A stretch of 64,000 nt of DNA from Inonotus obliquus (taxonomy: Eukaryota > Basidiomycota > Agaricomycetes > Hymenochaetales > Hymenochaetaceae), in assembly GCA_032164295.1 (NCBI GenBank), contig JAJHTX010000004.1:1798001-1862000 (forward strand). Reading direction: 5' to 3'. Positions within the stretch are counted from its first letter, which is position 1, and each line of letters opens with the position of its first letter. A program made the position numbers and the translations under genes. Shown here one piece after another: positions 58,687-64,000 of the stretch. The notes under the pieces are model-generated. The model did no database searches. It worked only from the letters and a program-made list of their open reading frames with translations, and had not been told where the DNA came from.

Positions 58687-59284
58687 ATGGACAAGTATTA
58701 CGCCCCCCACACTCCAGAGTACAGGGCTCACAGTCGCATACAGTACGCCCCTTTGCACTTTTATTTCCGCCACCGGCCGCATTGTTAATTTCCTTCGCAG
58801 AGAGACCTACCTTTGGGAAGATGAACACGGCTCCCTCAACGAAACGCTTATTGCTCTTAGCGCCGCTTACCAAGCCCTTGCTCGCTACATCACCGGTGCT
58901 GACATCTATTTGATGCCACGCTCGCAGTCGGACCTGCAAGAGAAATTGTGCGTTCCTGATGGTTGTACATACATGGCAGACACTGACGTTAAGCTTAGAA
59001 AGCGGTATGCTGCGGATGCCATTCACAACATGATTGCACAGTCAAGACAGCCCATCAGAGAGGGAGGGTATGGGAGAGTGAGTGCCCTTTGTCCTAAGTG
59101 TATGCTGTTCGAGGCTGAGGCGTCCGCATAGATCCTCACCCTCGCTCACCGCTCTATCCGCTCGGTCCTTACAACTGAGAATAACACAGCCGACTTACTC
59201 AACATGCATGTCAAGCGCGACGAGGAGAGCACTCACTCACATGAATTACCCCAATCCCCAGGTAGAACGATCGTGACAAAGTGA
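58687..59284 (+). CDS. Small protein of unknown function
   Basis: Three exons join in phase: MDKYYAPHTPEYRAHSRIQ, then ETYLWEDEHGSLNETLIALS to IREGGYGR, then ILTLAHRSIRSVLTTENNTA to GRTIVTK (stop 59284). The last intron has a GTGAGT donor and a CATAG acceptor. The product of about 150 residues is soluble, without signal peptide or membrane helix, and begins with a tyrosine-rich stretch. No family recognised. A clear TATA box and a CT-rich leader suggest a well-expressed gene. Confidence 0.62.
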
Positions 59285-59809
59285 AGCGCACATATGATAT
59301 CCTGTCGACGCCGTATATTGTTATTGTCTTCGCCTCTCGTGTACCACTACCGCCGCCACCATTGCCTCACTTCTCAATGCACTCGTACTGTAATCCACCC
59401 GGCAAGAAAGGACGCGCCTTTTTAGCTGTTACTATTTTTTTTCTTCGCTGTGATTTTATTATTTTACCCTCACTGTCGAGCAAGGTTATTCTTATTTGAA
59501 CTCGCAGCAGATTGCAAGCATACCATTCTGTACTTAACTAGAAAGTTCCAATGTATACAGAGAATATTGTGAATAGCTATTGTTATCAATGTGGAGATTT
59601 GTTTATTTGTTTGTATATGGATTTGCAATGAAGGAACGTGCGTTGTCTGCCGTGCCGTTGGAAGCAACTGCCATCCTACTTCTCCACTACCCGTTGTCTA
59701 CTGAATAAGTAGCCTCGCCGCCTGAGATGAACATAACGTGCAGTCTCCTATAGCTATTATAGATCCTGGCTTGTTTCTCGAGGACTTTCCTCCTTTCCCT
59801 CAAACCACA

Positions 59810-62800
59810 ATGTTGCCTTCAGCTCTCTCACTCATCTTCGTCTCGTTTCTATGTCGCGTCGGTGACTCCAACGCCTCTCCTGTTCAAGTGCCATTGGCAC
59901 TTTCCCCGGCATCAGGGGAGCTAGGTGTGTGAAAGTTTGGCTCCGACGCAGGTTGAACCAGTACTGACCGAGGTATCACATTCAACAACTTGCATGCGCT
60001 CTATGTCCGACACAATACTGCTCACGCTGCTCCGACATTCCGTCTGTCCCCAGTTTCGCATGGAGGAACAGGCCTCAAGGGTCGCTTCTTGCATCTCACG
60101 GACCTTCATCCAGACATGTATTACCGCCCAGATACCTCGGAATCGACCGCATGCCACAGGCGCAAGCCGAAGAAGGAGAAGGAGCGTGGTGGATTTTATG
60201 GACTTCCGTACGGGTAAGACCGTTGCCTTTATTATTGCTTTACATATCGTTCACTAACTTCATCGTGTACAGAGACTGTGATTCACCGTTTGCACTTACC
60301 AACTTTACGCTCGACTTCCTGGACAAACACTGGGCGAAGGAAATAGACTTTGTTATTTGTAAGTTATTCTATCCTGAAACTGAGCCTCGGACCATTCACT
60401 CCATCGATGCCACACATGCTTTAGGGACCGGAGACAGTGCAAGGTATGGCGCCTCTAGGCCGTGTTTCATCCTTGCTAAGATGAATTCTCATAATTAATT
60501 TCGCATAGACATGATAATGACCGCAGGATTCCTCGAACTCCTGACGAGATTTACGAACTTAATCGCGCCATGGTGCATAGAATGAACGAAATTTTCACTT
60601 CGCGTGGTATACCCGTAGTGCCTACTTTAGGTAAGTGATTACAGTCATTTCGATATAGCTTCCTGAGGGCGAGACTTTGCTTCCGTGGCTTAGGCAATAA
60701 TGATGTCTGGCGTGAGTATTTTCCCAGGAGCCTGATCTTAAGATTCTGAGACGACTCTATTTTGATTTTGATACTTCGATCTTCGCAGCGCATGTGAGTT
60801 GCCTTTCCAGGTGGTGCAAATTGATTGACTTTGACCCCGCCTCCTCAGAATATTATGACAGCAGGTAGGTCTGCCCTACAGCTGCAATGGCCGTCAAGAT
60901 AAACATCCGTATAGGTCCAAATAGCATCACGAATGAATATTCAAGGTGAGACGCCATTCACTTAGGATCACTTGTTACGCAGCCTTTGTTGCATCAGAAA
61001 TGGAGCTCGAGTCCATCTCAATCATGATTTTGATCAAAAAATCATCGACATACCCTATGACTGTATTGCCTCTCTTGAAAGCGAACACTTGTTGCCCTTG
61101 GGGGCCCAGGTCCACGCGGAGATAGGATGTGATTGGGGATTTGACTTGTAGTAGATGATGATTACATCTCCTTGACCATAATGAGTCCGATACTGACGTT
61201 ACCTTTGCCTTTCCGCGACGCATAATTTCTGTGTGGCCGCCTGTCGGATCCTGCCCTTTCCCCCCTACTCAATAGCATTTGGAGGTCATTCATACCTTTT
61301 GAGAGCTTTCAAGTGTTTCAACGGGGCGGCTACTATTCCGTTGAAGTAGTCCCGGACGAAGTGGCTGCCATCAGCCTGAATACTATGTACTTCTATGATT
61401 CAAACAAGGGTACGTGATTCGTTCCTAGCACTTCCTTTATTCTGTGCCTTCGTCATCGCCCCGTTGCCTGGTTTGCCCATTAATCATGATGAATGTCAGG
61501 CGGGTATTGAAGAACATTCTCTCACCGCCATCGGCGGATCACGTATTCTTACCTGGCACCCATCTGCTTCTGTTGTTTTTGATCAACTTCGCCGTTAAAC
61601 CGTTGTCTCGAATGCCTCACAGCCATTGACTAACTCCTTCATCCTCTGTATACGTACGCAACCATCATCGTCATGGGAATATCTTACCACATCGTTGTGA
61701 TTGGTCAATGGCACGAATTCCCTTTGTCAATCCTGCCAATATTACGTTCTGTGTGCGGTTTGATGGTATTGATGAACATCTATGGGCTGATGAACTGTCC
61801 TGGTACACCCAATCGTTCGATCGTGCGCCATCTATTTGTCCACGCGCTGCGCCACCCTCCTGGTCTACTTCGGATTTACTGGATTTGGCTTTTCACATTT
61901 GCGCGAACCAGCCGTGGGAGGCTGCGAGTACGGTGATGACAATGACCCAGGAAACCTCCAGTTCGACTGGCTTGAGGTTCAGCTGGATCGATACCGTGAA
62001 CGCGGAATGCAGGTGGGTGATCTCGGTTTTGGCAGTTCGTGGTCGAGGACTAACCCAAATATTGCATTTATTTCCTTGTATCCTTTAATTCAATCGGACC
62101 AATAACGAATTGAAACTTGTGTGGATGAACACGCATTCGGTCCGTTCCGAAATTTACGGTTGGTTGCCGGCTTGGGCACAACGTTACTCTGTGCTCGGTT
62201 GCTGCACAACGATCGACGGCGATGGCAACGACGGATGGCTGTGCGCACCTTCCCCGCATTGGTGACAATCTTCTCTGATCCTGTTAGGTCTGGGTTTCCG
62301 GACACGTCCCGCCGTCACCAGGAAATTACTTCCCGGGATGCGTATGTTTCACTGTTTTTCCATTTGACAAAGACTATCCGCTAATCGCTTCCTATTATTT
62401 CTATTGCTTGGCGCTTGCATGTTGGTAGTTTGTTCGGTACGCAGATCTGGTATTGCGATATCAGGATACAATACTCGGACATCTATTCGGCGTAAGTACT
62501 GTTCGCGTTCCTTTTCTTTCTTTCTATCTTCATCTGGCTACGCCCGGAGCGATCGAATCACGTCCGTTGGTGATTCCGGAGGAACCCCTGGTCGCGATTT
62601 GAAGTTTCTTTCTCCATGCGCTCGCGCCCATGCTCTGGAGTGTGCACTTAGCTTTTGTACCGAATTGGAGTCGTTGCTCCGGAATTAAATCGTCCTTCGC
62701 GACACAGAATCCGAATGCTCTTTTATCTGATTGGAGACAGTATACTGACTTTAAACTTTTCTCTTAGCATATGAATGTGGACCACGTGAGTACATTACAG

Positions 62801-63716
62801 TTCTTCGCAATTTCGGAGTGAATCTAACTTTGCTTCTTTGAATTCGGAAACGGGATTAGTTCTTCTTCCTAGAAATGGATGATACGAACTTGCCTGATGA
62901 GAGCTTGAACATGGCCAGGAAAACAGGCGAGGTCGGCGAAGAGAGCCATTCATCCCTTGCGGAAGTACTCCTGCAGGACTTCAGCATGCTTCCAAAGAAG
63001 AGCAAGACCGACTTGGACGAGTATGCGGTGATCAATGTTGGACCTTCTGTGGTGCCGAATCCGTACCTCCCGACTTTCCGCATCTATGCATATAACGCCA
63101 CGGGTGAGGAGGACACAGGACATGAGTTAGCAGACGATGAGGTTGACTCTACGAAAAAGAGTAAGAAAGACAAGAAGAAGAAGAAAAAGGGGTCGAAGCG
63201 GAAGCATGGGCACCGGCATCCCAAAAAGGATACGACTATTGACTGCAAGAAGAAAGAGAACCGTGGGACATGGGCGTGCCGGCCACGGAAGCCGCATTAT
63301 GCAAGCAAGGACTCGCCAAGCCGGCAGAACAGACGATGGACTCCGCTCGGGTATGCACAGGCACGTGTTACATCTTTCCCCTGTTCCCTGTTCCTTTGAG
63401 AAAAGCTGATGAGGAAGAATAATAGTACTGGATGCCAGGATTGGGCGAGGCGAGCAAGGATGAGAAGCCCAAGTACAAGCTGGAATACACGACAGTGAGC
63501 GGACCTGATGCACGACGGCTGTTCCCGATGAAAGAATTGCCCAAGTCATTGCGGGGCTCGGAAGAAGGAGGAGTAGCGAAGAAGGGGAAGAAATACACAC
63601 CATACAAGATGGGTGACCTTACGATCGGGTCATATCTTTTGCTAGCCCGACGGCTGGGAGATGAGAAAGAGAAGGGGCTTCGAGAGTTGTTCCAGCGTTA
63701 CATGTATCAGAAATAA
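59810..63716 (+). CDS. PPN1: Endopolyphosphatase (vacuolar, metallophosphoesterase family)
   Basis: Cleaves long polyphosphate chains, probably in the vacuole. MLPSALSLIFVSFLCRVGDS is a signal or signal-anchor sequence. The metallophosphoesterase motifs are spread over many exons: GRFLHLTDLHPDMYYRP (first metal motif), HALGTGDSARHDNDRRIPRT (matching GDSARHDND), VVPTLGNNDVW, HNIMTAGPNSITNEYS, WRSFIPFESFQVFQRGGYYS, ISLNTMYFYDSNKAVGGCE, VWVSGHVPPSPGNYFPGC and HLFGHMNVDHFFFLE. The C-terminal region has a polybasic run (KKSKKDKKKKKKGSKRKHGH), as in Ppn1 orthologues, then YWMPGLGEASKDEKP and the end LFQRYMYQK. Four introns are far longer than usual: 60945-61275, 61410-61911, 62013-62287 and 62492-62767. 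All joins restore frame, so the gene looks intact. Confidence 0.92.
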
Positions 63717-63719
63717 ATC

Positions 63720-64000
63720 TAGGGTGACCGGGGGGGGTGGGTACACAGAGATTGTGTATGTAATATTTTAGAAGAATGGCCGGTTTAAAAGGCTGGTCCG
63801 GTTGCCTTGACACCCAGCCAGCTGTTAGTCGTTCATTCCGCTCTCTATCCCTGTGCAATCTTCACCGTCTTCTCTCCTCTTATTCCTACGCGCTCTCTCA
63901 ATCTCTATTAACGATCCCCCTCATCTCCTCTCTCACCCATCTTTCTCGCTTCATCTCATCCCTAGTCCGGCTGGTCCGCTACCATCCTTTTTTTCTTCTT
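63720..64000. other. Right-edge flank, pyrimidine-rich
   Basis: After the PPN1 stop there is a run of eight G (GGGGGGGG near 63730) and then, from about 63835, a CT-rich plus strand such as TCTCTCCTCTTATTCC. This resembles the promoter or leader of a plus-strand gene that begins beyond the window. No coding start is seen. Confidence 0.4.

Noticed and set aside
61395..61936. Open frames within PPN1 that could be an extra exon
   Set aside because: Joining the flanking exons directly restores the conserved MYFYDSNKAVGGC block, so the stretch is best read as one long intron.

Overview
The window is nuclear DNA of a filamentous basidiomycete, most likely an Agaricomycete. Genes are dense, on both strands, and cut by many short GT-AG introns (mostly about 42-60 nt). 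The protein set is fungal: a STB6-like protein, a MYND protein typical of agarics, flavocytochrome b2, a GH15-CBM20 glucoamylase, a PX-DUF3818 protein and an endopolyphosphatase. I found no rRNA, no convincing tRNA, no CRISPR array and no intact transposon. Exon joins were made by eye from splice signals, reading phase and family knowledge. Gene ends are usually firmer than internal junctions.

Layout. 1-3804: an FG-repeat nucleoporin cut by the left edge and a Nup82/Nup88-like nucleoporin, both minus strand. 3982-7436: three proteasome genes in a row (20S alpha PRE10/PSMA3, lid RPN12/PSMD8, 20S beta-1 PRE3/PSMB6). 7564-15048: a conserved protein of unknown role, a MYND zinc-finger protein with an acidic minisatellite, a single-pass membrane protein and a disordered protein. 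15536-20169: an MFS transporter followed by L-lactate dehydrogenase (cytochrome b2). 20285-23068: a U1A/U2B''-type snRNP protein and ceramide synthase. 23399-31689: secreted glucoamylase, a CTAG-rich spacer, glucose-6-phosphate dehydrogenase and a LON-RING protein. 32429-35600: a doubtful small gene, then about 2.2 kb of AT-rich DNA without genes that holds structured inverted repeats. 35626-49534: STB6-like protein, CCDC47, a small unknown protein, PX-DUF3818 protein, THOC5, the E2 enzyme UBC8/UBE2H and a small two-helix membrane protein. 50529-53352: two MARVEL-like four-helix membrane proteins in tandem. 54070-63716: acetoacetyl-CoA synthetase, a doubtful membrane protein, a small unknown protein and endopolyphosphatase PPN1.

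Shared themes. The left end groups parts of two large complexes, the nuclear pore and the 26S proteasome, around short divergent promoters of about 175 bp with ACGCGT-type elements. Much of the rest is carbon and lipid metabolism (lactate oxidation, starch hydrolysis, pentose phosphate entry, ketoacid activation, ceramide synthesis). UBC8 belongs in yeast to the glucose-induced degradation pathway. I see no biosynthetic cluster and no defence system. The least ordinary DNA is the AT-rich interval with its inverted repeats, the clustered proteasome genes, and four unusually long introns in PPN1.
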